Source: Scatomonas sp963930955 (GTDB lineage Bacteria; Bacillota; Clostridia; Lachnospirales; Lachnospiraceae). Taken from it: 64,000 bases of DNA. Location: NCBI GenBank assembly GCA_963930955.1, contig OZ006967.1, positions 992,001 to 1,056,000 of the forward strand. The letters run 5' to 3'. The notes beneath the pieces were generated by a model that did no database searches, had not been told where the DNA came from, and saw only the letters and a program-made list of their open reading frames with translations. Position numbers and translations under genes: made by a program. Shown here piece by piece: positions 1 through 8,344 of the stretch (position 1 is its first letter; every line of letters starts with the position of its first letter).

Positions 1-78
1 GTATCTGAAGTATCTCACAAAAGTTGCGGATTTGCTATCCGGGTGAATATAAAGCGCTTACTGTTCTTTTAACTGAGA

Positions 79-120
79 GCAGGCGGCTTTTTGGCGTTCT
101 ATAAATATATGGCTGCCTGC
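79..120. repeat. Short hairpin upstream of the interrupted gene
   Basis: Arms GCAGGC (79-84) and GCCTGC (115-120) can pair around an A/T-rich loop. It lies just before the ribosome binding site of the interrupted gene. There is no T-run after it, so its role is unclear. Nothing else is recognisable in the first 145 bases. Confidence 0.35.
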
Positions 121-145
121 CAAAAGAGAAAGAGAGGAATTATTT

Positions 146-213
146 ATGAAAAAAATGAGAAAATCCGCTAGTAATGTGAACAATGCTGTTAATCTGATCT
201 CCGGAGCCTATAC
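146..213 (+). pseudogene. 5' fragment of an interrupted small mobile-element gene
   Basis: ATG at 146 is preceded by AGAGAGGA and opens a frame beginning MKKMRKSASN. It runs into the left end of an IS21-type element after 22 codons plus two bases. Removing both transposons joins this piece in frame to 5927-6219 and rebuilds a 117-residue protein. I see no recognisable domain. Its position just before parA suggests a conjugative-element gene of unknown role. The reconstruction is read directly from the sequence; the functional setting is inference. Confidence 0.8.
207..213. repeat. Target-site repeat CCTATAC, copy 1
   Basis: This is the first of three identical 7-bp copies (207-213, 2806-2812, 5927-5933). 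It abuts the left end of the IS21-type element. In the uninterrupted gene the site would be present once. Confidence 0.8.
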
Positions 214-388
214 TGATTATTCCGGGGCTCTTTGAGCCACCTGTCCGGACTTTGAGAGCCACCATTCCGGAGAATGAGAGCCACATATTCCGGTAATTCA
301 GAGCCACATTAGGATTTATTATATTGATCTCCTTTATACTGTAAGAACACATCGTCAGATGTGAATACAGTTAAAGGAGGTCACCATT

Positions 389-1951
389 ATGACCAAGTAT
401 CGAGAAATCCTTCGCCTGAAAAGCCTAGGATTCAGCGAGCGGAACATCGCACACAGCTGCGGCGTATCCCGTAACACTGTTGCCAAGGTCATCAAACAGG
501 CGGCGGAAATAAATCTTTCCTGGCCACTGGACCATGACATGACCGACAGCGCGCTTGAGGGAATGCTTTTTCCCAAGGTAAGATCAGCAACCAATCGAAG
601 GATGCCTGATTATGACTACATCCACAGGGAGCTTCTGCGTAATGGGGTCAACAAGAAACTCCTATGGATAGAATACTGTGAGGAATGTCGCATGAACAAC
701 GAAGAACCTCTCATGTATTCTCAGTTCTGCTACTACATCCAAAAAGACGAAGAAAAACGCAGAGCCACCATGCACATCCCACGGAAACCGGGTGAGCAGA
801 TCGAAGTAGATTGGGCCGGTGATCCGGCACAGCTCATCGATCCGGACACCGGTGAGATCACAAAGGCAGAGATCTTTGTAGGTGTCCTTACTTACAGCCA
901 GTATGCCTTTGTAAAGGCATACCTGAACCAGAAGACAGATAACTGGATCAAAGCGCATATCCAGATGTTTGAATTTTTCGGCGGCGTTACACCGATGCTT
1001 GTTCCTGATAACTGTTCTACGGCAGTGAATCCTTCGAAAAGCGACTGGTATACGACCGCACTGAATACTACTTATCATGAGATGGCAGAACATTATAATG
1101 TCGCCATCATTCCGGCAAGAGTCCGGAAGCCCAAAGATAAACCGAATGCAGAAGGTTCCGTTGGCAAGATCTCCACATGGATCACAGCGGCTCTTCGCAA
1201 TGAACAGTTTTTCTCCCTTGCAGAATTAAACGCTTCAATCCGTGAAAAGCTGGATGCCTACAATGCAAGGAAGTTTCAAAAGAAGGATTGCAGCAGGCTC
1301 CGTTTATTTCTTGGGGAAGAAAAGCCACTCCTGGCACAGTTGCCTGCCACACCCTTCGAACTGGCTGAGTGGAAACAGGCCACTGTCCAGTTCAACTACC
1401 ACATCGCAGTAGACAAGATGTACTACTCCGTGCCTTATCAGTATATCAAAGATAAAGTCGATGTGCGCATAACAGAAACAACGATTGAAATATTTTATCA
1501 TCACAATCGGATCGCCTCACATCGCTGCCTCCATGGAAGGAGCGGCCAGTACTCCACGGTAACGGCACATATGCCGCCAGACCATCAGAAGTATCTGGAA
1601 TGGAATGGTGACCGTTTCCGCAGATGGGCAGATTCGATCGGAATCAATACAAGAAAGGTGGTTGATGCGATCCTGACCTCCGGCAGGGTAGAACAGCAGA
1701 CTTACAGAAGCTGTATGGGGCTGCTGAAGCTGGCTGAGAAGTATTCTCCTGTAAAACTGGAAGAGGCTTGCAATAAAGCGCTTCTGTATTCCAGGACCCC
1801 CAGTTATAAAAGTATCAAAAATCTATTGGCTGCCATGAAAGAGGATCCCCAATCCGTATCCCGGAATCCGAAATCCCCTTCATCAGAGACTGGGGCACAG
1901 ACACATGGCATTACCCGGGGTGCCAGATACTACGGAGGTAAAAGAGCATGA
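389..1951 (+). CDS. istA: IS21-family transposase IstA
   Basis: A 520-residue DDE transposase that carries out strand cleavage and transfer for the IS21-type element. An N-terminal helix-turn-helix (about residues 15-36) precedes an integrase core with candidate catalytic residues D141 (EVDWAG), D207 (PDNC) and E255 (NAEGS). Length is normal for the family. AAAGGAGG lies 9 bp before the ATG. The stop overlaps the istB start by 4 bp (ATGA), the usual coupled arrangement. The gene appears intact. Confidence 0.95.
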   Translation: MTKYREILRLKSLGFSERNIAHSCGVSRNTVAKVIKQAAEINLSWPLDHDMTDSALEGMLFPKVRSATNRRMPDYDYIHRELLRNGVNKKLLWIEYCEECRMNNEEPLMYSQFCYYIQKDEEKRRATMHIPRKPGEQIEVDWAGDPAQLIDPDTGEITKAEIFVGVLTYSQYAFVKAYLNQKTDNWIKAHIQMFEFFGGVTPMLVPDNCSTAVNPSKSDWYTTALNTTYHEMAEHYNVAIIPARVRKPKDKPNAEGSVGKISTWITAALRNEQFFSLAELNASIREKLDAYNARKFQKKDCSRLRLFLGEEKPLLAQLPATPFELAEWKQATVQFNYHIAVDKMYYSVPYQYIKDKVDVRITETTIEIFYHHNRIASHRCLHGRSGQYSTVTAHMPPDHQKYLEWNGDRFRRWADSIGINTRKVVDAILTSGRVEQQTYRSCMGLLKLAEKYSPVKLEEACNKALLYSRTPSYKSIKNLLAAMKEDPQSVSRNPKSPSSETGAQTHGITRGARYYGGKRA

Positions 1952-2724
1952 CCAATCAGAGTACCATTGATAAACTTATCGAGATGCGCCTGTCATCCAT
2001 GGCAGATTCCTTTCGTATCCAGATGGCTGATCCAACGATGAAGGAAGTCCCGTTCGAAGACCGCTTCGGCATGCTGGTTGATGTTGAATATACCAATCGT
2101 AAAAACAACCGTCTGAAAAGGCTGATCCGTCAGGCGGAACTGGAGCAGCCAGACGCCAGCATCGCAGCCATTGACTATCAATCCGGCCGGAAGCTGAACA
2201 AAGCTTTGATCAGCCGTCTGGCAACCTGTGAATACATCTCAGAGTACCGCAACATTTTTATTACCGGCGCCACCGGAAGTGGTAAGACTTATCTGGCATG
2301 CGCTTTTGGTATGGAGGCATGTAAACAGTATTACACCGTGAAATATGTCCGTCTTCCGGATCTGTTGCTGGATATGCAGGCAGCCAGGGATTCCGGTGAT
2401 TTTACCAGTATACTAAAGAAATACACCAAGCCAGTCCTGCTGATCATTGATGAATGGCTCCTGCTCAAACTGACCGAGTCAGAAGCCAGAAACCTTTTCG
2501 AGCTGATCCACAAACGCAGGAAAAAATCATCGACCATCTTCTGCTCCCAGTTCCGGGAAAGCGAGTGGTACCAACAGATCTGCAGCGGTGAGAGCACTCT
2601 TGCAGACGCCATCATGGATCGTATTTCTTACGATTCATATAAAATCAACATTGAGAGCATCGATCCATCAAAAGACCTTTCCATGAGAGAGGTATATGGC
2701 CTGGATCCTGCCCAGGCTGAGTAA
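1948..2724 (+). CDS. istB: IS21-family helper ATPase IstB
   Basis: A 258-residue AAA+ ATPase of the DnaC/IstB type that assists IstA in target selection and strand transfer. Walker A is GATGSGKT (residues 107-114) and a Walker B-like LLIIDEW follows. It starts inside the last codons of istA. A C-terminal fragment of a different IstB occurs at 33571-33820, so more than one IS21-type element has entered this region. Confidence 0.95.
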   Translation: MTNQSTIDKLIEMRLSSMADSFRIQMADPTMKEVPFEDRFGMLVDVEYTNRKNNRLKRLIRQAELEQPDASIAAIDYQSGRKLNKALISRLATCEYISEYRNIFITGATGSGKTYLACAFGMEACKQYYTVKYVRLPDLLLDMQAARDSGDFTSILKKYTKPVLLIIDEWLLLKLTESEARNLFELIHKRRKKSSTIFCSQFRESEWYQQICSGESTLADAIMDRISYDSYKINIESIDPSKDLSMREVYGLDPAQAE

Positions 2725-2805
2725 CTATCAACAGGTGGCTCCGTTAGTCCGGACAGGTGGCTCACGCCACACCGGACTGGCGGCTCCGCCGCGCCGTAAT
2801 ATTCA

Positions 2806-2812
2806 CCTATAC
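2806..2812. repeat. Target-site repeat CCTATAC, copy 2 (shared boundary)
   Basis: This copy sits between the right end of the IS21-type element (...TTCA, 2805) and the left end of the three-gene element (TGTTG..., 2813), so the two transposons share it. Confidence 0.8.
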
Positions 2813-2903
2813 TGTTGTTGATTTCTTAAAATAGCATATTTATGATCTACTTGCCTGTCAGCGGATTGCTCTGTATACTGTCATAAGACTACAGAAAGAA
2901 AAA

Positions 2904-2944
2904 GTCTCAGAGCACCCTCCCTGACAAGTCGTGTACTCTGAGAC
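2904..2944. repeat. Inverted repeat in the transposon leader
   Basis: GTCTCAGAG (2904-2912) and CTCTGAGAC (2936-2944) form a perfect 9-bp stem upstream of the first transposon gene. It may be a transposase or regulator binding site, or a shield against read-through transcription. No T-run follows. Confidence 0.4.
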
Positions 2945-3005
2945 CCGGTTATAAAAACCATGGTTATTATATCAGAATACACACTGACCTACAAGGCGGA
3001 CTCCG

Positions 3006-3506
3006 GTGTTTTTTGTTGTGAGCAGTGATGACACCCATGTCTGCCCCGTCTGTGGCGGTACTCTGAAGTACCGCGATACCAGACCACGTATCCGCAAGAA
3101 AGAAGGCGGCCTGAAAGAGTATCTTATGATCCGCAGGCTCCGCTGTACGGAATGCCACCGACATCACAACGAGCTTCCTGATTGCCTTGTACCCCACAAG
3201 CATTATGAAGCCGAGGTGATCTCCGGCATGCTCGATGGGATCATAACATCGGAAGATGCTGATTCTGAAGACTGTCCTTCGTTCCTGACAATGCTGCGAT
3301 GGCTCCAGTGGTTTCAGATGAATCTCGCAAATATTGAAGGGTTCCTGCGCAATGCCGGATACCGGATACTTGGATTGGGAGAAGAACTTCTTTTCTCCCA
3401 TGCGTCACTGCTCGATACCATACGCCAAACACATCAGGACTGGCTGGAGCGTATCCTCCGTATGATCTACAACAGCGGCGGCTTTTTACCTGCTATACCA
3501 TGGTGA
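3006..3506 (+). CDS. Transposon-associated zinc-finger-like protein (DUF6431-like)
   Basis: A 166-residue protein with CPVCGG near the N-terminus and CTECHRHHNELPD later, which looks like a metal-binding knuckle. Proteins of this kind accompany DDE transposases in Firmicutes elements, so a DNA-recognition or regulatory role is inferred. The listed start is GTG 3006 with a weak ribosome site. A better-looking N-terminus beginning MVIISEYTLTYKADSG starts at ATG 2960 in another frame. It would join this frame if the T6 run at 3009-3014 were one base shorter. This suggests a frameshift, programmed or mutational. The C-terminal assignment is by resemblance only. Confidence 0.6.
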   Translation: MFFVVSSDDTHVCPVCGGTLKYRDTRPRIRKKEGGLKEYLMIRRLRCTECHRHHNELPDCLVPHKHYEAEVISGMLDGIITSEDADSEDCPSFLTMLRWLQWFQMNLANIEGFLRNAGYRILGLGEELLFSHASLLDTIRQTHQDWLERILRMIYNSGGFLPAIPW

Positions 3507-3580
3507 TGCTATTGCACCTGTTTTGATTCGTCTGTCACCGGATCAGCAGGTATAGTGGTCTCAGAAGGAGGTCACTATAT

Positions 3581-4996
3581 ATGAATACCAATACAAACAG
3601 AATGAAACAATGGCAGGAACAGGAAGCCCTTTCCCGGTTCCAGCTGATCGCGCCGCTGCTTCAGGAAGATCTGGATGATGCAAAGAGGCTGCAGCTCCGG
3701 AAACAGATTGCCCAGGACAATGATATTTCCGTCCGGTCTATCTACCGCTACGAAAAGGCCTACCGTGAAAGCCAGTTCGCTGGCTTAAAACCAGCCACAC
3801 GCGAAAAACGCCGTTCACAGAAACTTCCGGAAAATTTTGATCTTCTGCTTGAGCAGGCGATCCAGCTCCGTAAGGAAGTCCCGGAGCGGTCTGTCGCACA
3901 GATCATCTGCATCCTGGAACTGGAAGGCTATGCTGCACCGGGAGTCCTGAAACGCTCCACTCTTGGACGGCACCTGTACCGGGCTGGTTACGGAAGGGAA
4001 CAGATGCAGATGTACCGTGACGCGAGGGAGAGTTCTTCCAAACGCTTCTGCAAGCCGCACCGCATGATGCTGATCCAGGGGGATATCAAGTACGGGCCGA
4101 AGCTTCCCATTGGGAAAAACGGCGCCAGGGTACAAACCTATCTGTCCTCTGCGATGGATGACCATTCCCGGCTCCTGCTGGCTTCCCGGTTTTATGACAA
4201 TCAGGAAGAAGCCATCGTAGAAGATACGTTCCATCAGGCGATCCTCCGGTATGGGAAGTTCGATGCCTGCTACTTTGACAATGGCTCCCAGTATATCGCC
4301 AGACAGGTAAAACTATCCCTTTCAAAACTTGGGATCCGGGTCCTGCATGCGAAGCCGCGCAGCGGTAAAAGCAAGGGGAAGATCGAAAAGTTCCATCAGG
4401 TAGTGGATCTGTTTAACCGGGAGGCAAAACTCAAAAACGTCCAAAGCCTGGAAGAACTGAACCGGCTGTGGTCTGTGTTCCTGGATTCGTATTATCATCA
4501 GAAACCCCATGAAGGGATCCGTGAATACTATGAAAGCCTTGGCGCAGCAATCCCGGAAGCCGGGATCACGCCTCTCCAGGAATGGAACCGTGACAGCCGG
4601 CCCCTGACCTATCTGGATGTTTCTGTTGTATCAGAAGCTTTCCTGCACCACGAGATCCGAAAAGTGGACAAAGGCGCCTGCATCAGCTTCCGCGGCAGGA
4701 CGTATGAAACAAAGCCGGCCCTGATCGGATATAAAGTTGAAATTTCCTATGACCCGGCCGCCCCGGAAACCATTACGGTAAGTTATCCGGGATATGAATC
4801 ATTCCAGGCACATCCGGTCAGAATCGGGGAATTCTGTGATAAGAACCCGACGCTCCCTGCGCCTATGCAGGACCAGATGCCGACCACTTCCCGTTTCCTG
4901 GACGCGTTGGAAAGGAAACATTCAGAATCCGTCCGCCAGATGGCAGCTGCGATCTCGTTCGCTTCCTACAGGAAGGAGGCGGATGGCAATGTATGA
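3581..4996 (+). CDS. DDE transposase of the three-gene transposon (rve/Mu-type)
   Basis: A 471-residue integrase-like transposase. N-terminal helical DNA-binding segments (SVRSIYRYEKAYRE near residues 50-63) precede an RNase H-like core with candidate catalytic residues D168 (QGDIKYG), D233 (YFDNGSQY) and E269 (GKIEKFH). The D233-E269 spacing of 35 residues is canonical. A Mu-C-like beta-barrel tail follows. AGAAGGAGG precedes the ATG. The stop lies 14 bp inside the next gene, indicating translational coupling. It should catalyse cut-and-paste or replicative transposition of 2813-5926. Confidence 0.9.
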   Translation: MNTNTNRMKQWQEQEALSRFQLIAPLLQEDLDDAKRLQLRKQIAQDNDISVRSIYRYEKAYRESQFAGLKPATREKRRSQKLPENFDLLLEQAIQLRKEVPERSVAQIICILELEGYAAPGVLKRSTLGRHLYRAGYGREQMQMYRDARESSSKRFCKPHRMMLIQGDIKYGPKLPIGKNGARVQTYLSSAMDDHSRLLLASRFYDNQEEAIVEDTFHQAILRYGKFDACYFDNGSQYIARQVKLSLSKLGIRVLHAKPRSGKSKGKIEKFHQVVDLFNREAKLKNVQSLEELNRLWSVFLDSYYHQKPHEGIREYYESLGAAIPEAGITPLQEWNRDSRPLTYLDVSVVSEAFLHHEIRKVDKGACISFRGRTYETKPALIGYKVEISYDPAAPETITVSYPGYESFQAHPVRIGEFCDKNPTLPAPMQDQMPTTSRFLDALERKHSESVRQMAAAISFASYRKEADGNV

Positions 4997-5807
4997 GGCA
5001 TTCTTCGGAATGGGGCACACACCGTTTGTCCGCAACATCCCGCCGGAAAAACTCTATGAGTCGGATGCTTTCCGTGAAACTCTCGGGCGGCTCTGCTACG
5101 TGGCTGACCGGCAGATGTTTGCGGTGGTAACAGCAGATCCCGGATGTGGGAAATCCACACTGATCCGGCGGTTTTATTCGGAGCTTCCGCGCGATGCGTA
5201 CATCATCCTGTACCTTTCCGATTCCAAGCTGACTCCGCGGTGGTTTTACAAAGGCCTGCTGGATCAGTTGGGATTGGAATCCCGGTTTTACCGGGGCGAC
5301 TCGAAACGCCAGCTCCAGCAGCAGATCGAGATCATCCATGGTGTCCAGCATAAAAAGGTGGTCTGCATCCTGGATGAAGCACATCTGCTGGAAAAGGAGA
5401 CCCTGGAAGAATTCCGGTTTCTGCTGAATTACCGGTTTGATTCTGTAAGTCCCATGGCCGTTGTGCTGGCAGGACAGACAGAACTGTGGGACCATAAGCT
5501 GAAACTGCAGCGGTACGCTGCGATCCGCCAGCGGATCGATATGTACTGTACACTTCCGCATCTGGACCGGGCAGAGACGGAGAAGTATGTCAAAAGCCAC
5601 ATGGATTATGCGGAATGCAGCCAGGATATCTTTACCACTAAAGCAATGGACGAGATCCATAAGGCCTCAGCCGGGATTCCGAGAATGATCAACCGGGTGT
5701 GTGAAAAATCACTTATGTATGCATTCCAGCAACAAAAGCGGCTCATCGATGATTACATGATCAAGTATGTAGTGGAACACGAAATGCTTGGAACCGTAAC
5801 CGGATAG
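4983..5807 (+). CDS. ExeA/TniB-like AAA+ transposition ATPase
   Basis: A 274-residue AAA+ ATPase, partner of the preceding transposase, probably acting in target choice as MuB, TniB and TnsC do. The chosen start is ATG 4983, preceded by ACAGGAAGGAGG, which gives MAMYEAFFGMGHTPF. Walker A is GCGKS at residues 54-58 and Walker B is VCILDEAHLL. An arginine-rich sensor region (YAAIRQRIDMYC) and IPRMINRVCEKSL follow. It overlaps the transposase by 14 bp. The longer open frame upstream is only transposase sequence read in another frame. Confidence 0.9.
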   Translation: MAMYEAFFGMGHTPFVRNIPPEKLYESDAFRETLGRLCYVADRQMFAVVTADPGCGKSTLIRRFYSELPRDAYIILYLSDSKLTPRWFYKGLLDQLGLESRFYRGDSKRQLQQQIEIIHGVQHKKVVCILDEAHLLEKETLEEFRFLLNYRFDSVSPMAVVLAGQTELWDHKLKLQRYAAIRQRIDMYCTLPHLDRAETEKYVKSHMDYAECSQDIFTTKAMDEIHKASAGIPRMINRVCEKSLMYAFQQQKRLIDDYMIKYVVEHEMLGTVTG

Positions 5808-5926
5808 AGAAGGTGCCGTCCGGATTCCGGACGGCCCATACACCGGCCATTACGGTGACAGCAAACTTAGCAGCTTAAAGACAACTCATGAGAGCAGTCT
5901 GGTGACAGCTCATGAAATCAGCAACA

Positions 5927-5933
5927 CCTATAC
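5927..5933. repeat. Target-site repeat CCTATAC, copy 3
   Basis: Third copy, directly after the right end of the three-gene transposon. Here it is again part of codons of the interrupted gene. Confidence 0.8.
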
Positions 5934-6219
5934 CTTGCCCCTGATCGACAAACTGTTTTCCAACAGCCAGAGGATTGAGAATATGGATGATGTTTATTTC
6001 GCCATAACTGCATTGGTGGATACAGACAGAATCAGCGAGGCGTTCCATATGATAAGAGGATTGTTTGGAATTTCCGGTATGGAATATCCGCAGGAGATTG
6101 CACAGTTGGAAAAATCGGAAGAACTGCAGGAATCTTTTGTGTCGGAATTTATTTTTGATTTTTATGATGTGATAGAGGATAAGAGGATAGAAACAGAAGA
6201 ACAGGAAATTCCCGTTTAA
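5927..6219 (+). pseudogene. 3' fragment of the interrupted small mobile-element gene
   Basis: This continues the gene begun at 146: codons TAT ACC at 5929 join in frame after removal of both transposons. The fragment encodes YTLPLIDKLFSNSQ... to EEQEIPV and is acidic at the C-terminus. An ATG at 5902 opens this frame but its first residues derive from the transposon end, so it is not the native start. An internal ATG (5983) could give a short product. The function is not recognised. Confidence 0.8.
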
Positions 6220-6239
6220 AATGCGGGAATATTACATAG

Positions 6240-6278
6240 CCGGAAGGTTTTCAATTTGCGAAAATCATCCGGTTTTTT
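6240..6278 (+). terminator. Rho-independent terminator upstream of parA
   Basis: The stem CCGGA...GGTTTTC pairs with GAAAATC...TCCGG and is followed by TTTTTT (6273-6278). It separates the interrupted gene from parA. Confidence 0.75.
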
Positions 6279-6355
6279 CATGCCTATTTTTATACATAGT
6301 CATTTCCCTACACGGGAAGATGGCTATTAAATTTTCAGGAAAGGAGGGAACCGTT

Positions 6356-7183
6356 ATGGCGAATTGCAAAGTAATTGCGATTGCCAACCAGAAAGGCGGA
6401 ACGGGGAAAACCACCACGACTGTCAACTTAGGGATCGGACTTGCCAGAGAAGGGAAAAAGGTCCTTCTGGTAGACGCTGATCCACAGGGCGATCTGACCA
6501 CTTCATTAGGGTGGCCGGAGCAGGATAATCTTTCTGTGACGCTTGCCACACAGTTAGAGGGCATTGTGGCTGACCGGGAAATGGATAGCCACGCCGGGAT
6601 TTTACACCATGAGGAAGGCGTTGATCTGATCCCGTCTAACATTGAACTTGCAGGACTGGAAGTTATGCTTGTCAATGCCATGAGCCGGGAACTGACGCTG
6701 AAAAACTATCTGAATGAAGTGAAAAACGGATATGATTATGTGTTGATTGACTGTATGCCGAGTTTGGGTATGCTGACAATCAATGCACTGGCGGCGTCAG
6801 ATAGTGTAATTGTTCCGGTACAGGCTCAGTATCTTCCGGCAAAGGGAATGACACAGCTTATGAAAACAATCGGGAAGGTACAAAGGCAGATCAATCCGGC
6901 GCTGAAGGTAGACGGAGTGCTTTTAACACTTGCGGATATGAGGACAAATCTGGCCCGTGTGACCGCAGAAAGTATCCGGCAGAATTATGGGAGGATGGTC
7001 AAGGTTTACCAGACGGTCATTCCGGTTGGCGTGAAAGCAGCGGAAACGAGTGCCGCAGGACAAAGCATTTACAGCTATGACAAAAACAGTACAGTCGCTA
7101 AAGCCTATGCGTCATTTACAAGGGAGGTGGTACGGGATGGCGAAAGGCAGAGAAATAAAATTGCCCCTTCCCGCAGCCGATGA
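6356..7183 (+). CDS. parA: ParA/Soj-family partition ATPase
   Basis: A 275-residue Walker-type ATPase that would position or segregate the mobile element. The deviant Walker A motif KGGTGKTT covers residues 13-20, LVDADPQGDL is the A' motif and YVLIDCMPSLG is Walker B. ATG 6356 is chosen because AAAGGAGGG sits 6 bp before it; the frame stays open upstream through the terminator, which is not coding. It overlaps parB by 47 bp. ParAB pairs next to surface-protein genes are common in Firmicutes conjugative elements. Confidence 0.92.
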   Translation: MANCKVIAIANQKGGTGKTTTTVNLGIGLAREGKKVLLVDADPQGDLTTSLGWPEQDNLSVTLATQLEGIVADREMDSHAGILHHEEGVDLIPSNIELAGLEVMLVNAMSRELTLKNYLNEVKNGYDYVLIDCMPSLGMLTINALAASDSVIVPVQAQYLPAKGMTQLMKTIGKVQRQINPALKVDGVLLTLADMRTNLARVTAESIRQNYGRMVKVYQTVIPVGVKAAETSAAGQSIYSYDKNSTVAKAYASFTREVVRDGERQRNKIAPSRSR

Positions 7184-8072
7184 TCTGTTCAGCACGCAGG
7201 AGGAACGTGATGAGGCTAAGCGGGAGTATGTGGCAGATATTCCTCTGATAGAAATCAGCGACTTTCCCAATCATCCGTATAAAGTAAAGCAGGATGAAAG
7301 TATGCTGGAACTGGCGGCGAGTATCCGGGAGAAAGGCGTGGTCAATCCTGCTCTGGTGCGCCCGAAACCGGAAGGCGGTTATGAAATGGTAGCAGGACAC
7401 CGGAGAAAATTCGCCAGTGAACTTGCCGGGAAAGCAGTCATGCCCTGTATCGTGCGAAATCTGACAGATGATGAGGCTACGATTATCATGGTTGACTCTA
7501 ACCTGCAAAGGGAGAAAGTCTTACCCTCAGAGAAAGCCTTTGCTTATAAGATGAAACTGGACGCAATGAAACGGCAGGGGAAGCGCAGTGATTTAACTTC
7601 TGTGCCACTGGCACAGAAGTTACAAGGAAAGACATCAAGACAGCTTTTAGGAGAGCAAGTGGGAGAAAGCCAAGACCAAATCCGCCGCTATATCCGTCTT
7701 ACCGAACTTATCACACCTATTCTGGATATGGTGGATGAGGGAAAGATTGCCATGCGCCCGGCAGTAGAACTGTCTTACCTGCCGAAAGAGCAACAGCAGG
7801 TGCTTTTGGACACAATGGAGCAGGAAGACTGTACTCCAAGCCATGCACAGGCGATTAAAATGCGGAAATTTGCGGAGGCGGGAAAGCTGAATGAGGACGT
7901 GATCCTGTCGATCATGACCGAAGAGAAACCGAACCAGGTGGAGCAGTTTAAAATCCCGAAAAAGAGGATTGACAAATATTTTTCTCCGGGAACCACGCCA
8001 AAGCAGATGGAGGACACGATCATTAAGGCATTGGAGCTGTACCGCAGACGGGAACGAGGACGGGAAAGGTAA
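7137..8072 (+). CDS. parB: ParB/Spo0J-family partition protein
   Basis: A 311-residue centromere-binding partner of ParA. The ParB/sulfiredoxin-like N-terminal domain includes NPALVRPKPEGGYEMVAGH and GHRRKFAS, the CTP-binding region of the family. A helix-turn-helix (about residues 160-195, with ESQDQIRRYIRL) follows. ATG 7137 is preceded by GGGAGG at good spacing and lies inside the end of parA. The C-terminal tail is basic (RRRERGRER). No parS-like site was identified by eye. Confidence 0.9.
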   Translation: MAKGREIKLPLPAADDLFSTQEERDEAKREYVADIPLIEISDFPNHPYKVKQDESMLELAASIREKGVVNPALVRPKPEGGYEMVAGHRRKFASELAGKAVMPCIVRNLTDDEATIIMVDSNLQREKVLPSEKAFAYKMKLDAMKRQGKRSDLTSVPLAQKLQGKTSRQLLGEQVGESQDQIRRYIRLTELITPILDMVDEGKIAMRPAVELSYLPKEQQQVLLDTMEQEDCTPSHAQAIKMRKFAEAGKLNEDVILSIMTEEKPNQVEQFKIPKKRIDKYFSPGTTPKQMEDTIIKALELYRRRERGRER

Positions 8073-8281
8073 GAGGACGCCTGGGGGAAAGTGGGTTCCT
8101 TTGGTGCTTCCCTTTTTCCGGGGTTTCCGGAGTCTCCGCTCCGGTCAGTGCTAAACGTGTGTCACCGGCACACAGCACCCCCTCCCCACACCCTACCCCT
8201 TCCGGATTACCAGCAGTTTACCAGCCGAAAAGAAGAATAAGGAGCCGGTGGCTATCCACATTCCACCGGATCAGTACCCAG

Positions 8282-8307
8282 CCCTGCCAGCAAGCAGGGA
8301 TTTTTTT
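8282..8307 (+). terminator. Terminator/attenuator before the surface-protein gene
   Basis: CCCTGC and GCAGGG form a stem with a 6-base loop, followed by ATTTTTTT. It lies 38 bp before the surface-protein start and may end parAB transcription. The preceding 8073-8281 holds no gene I can support. Confidence 0.65.
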
Positions 8308-8344
8308 ATGTGGGCCGAAAGGCTCGGAAATGGAGGAGAATGAA

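Larger units (their letters stand above)
214..2805 (+). mobile_element. IS21-family insertion sequence, complete
   Basis: The element carries istA and istB and is bounded by TGATTATTCCGGGGC on the left and, read inward from the right, TGAATATTACGGCGC. Subterminal multiple repeats are present on both sides: GAGCCACCTGTCCGGACT occurs at 234-251 and inverted at 2746-2763, with further GAGCCAC copies in the left 100 bp. These repeats are typical of IS21 transposase binding sites. Both genes are open, so the element could be active. Flanking CCTATAC copies on each side fit a 7-bp target duplication. Confidence 0.9.
2813..5926 (+). mobile_element. Three-gene Mu-like transposon with TG...CA ends
   Basis: The left end reads TGTTGTTGATTTCTTA (2813-2828). 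The right end, read inward from 5926, is TGTTGCTGATTTCATGA, a match at 14 of 17 positions. Inside are a cysteine-rich DUF6431-like protein, a DDE transposase and an AAA+ ATPase, all on the plus strand. The transposase plus ATPase pairing is that of Mu/Tn5053/Tn7-type systems. It is flanked by CCTATAC on both sides. No cargo gene is visible. Confidence 0.75.

Noticed and set aside
5902..6219. Independent 105-residue gene starting at ATG 5902
   Set aside because: Its first eight codons lie in the right end of the Mu-like transposon. The native gene starts at 146 and is interrupted, as shown by the CCTATAC repeats.
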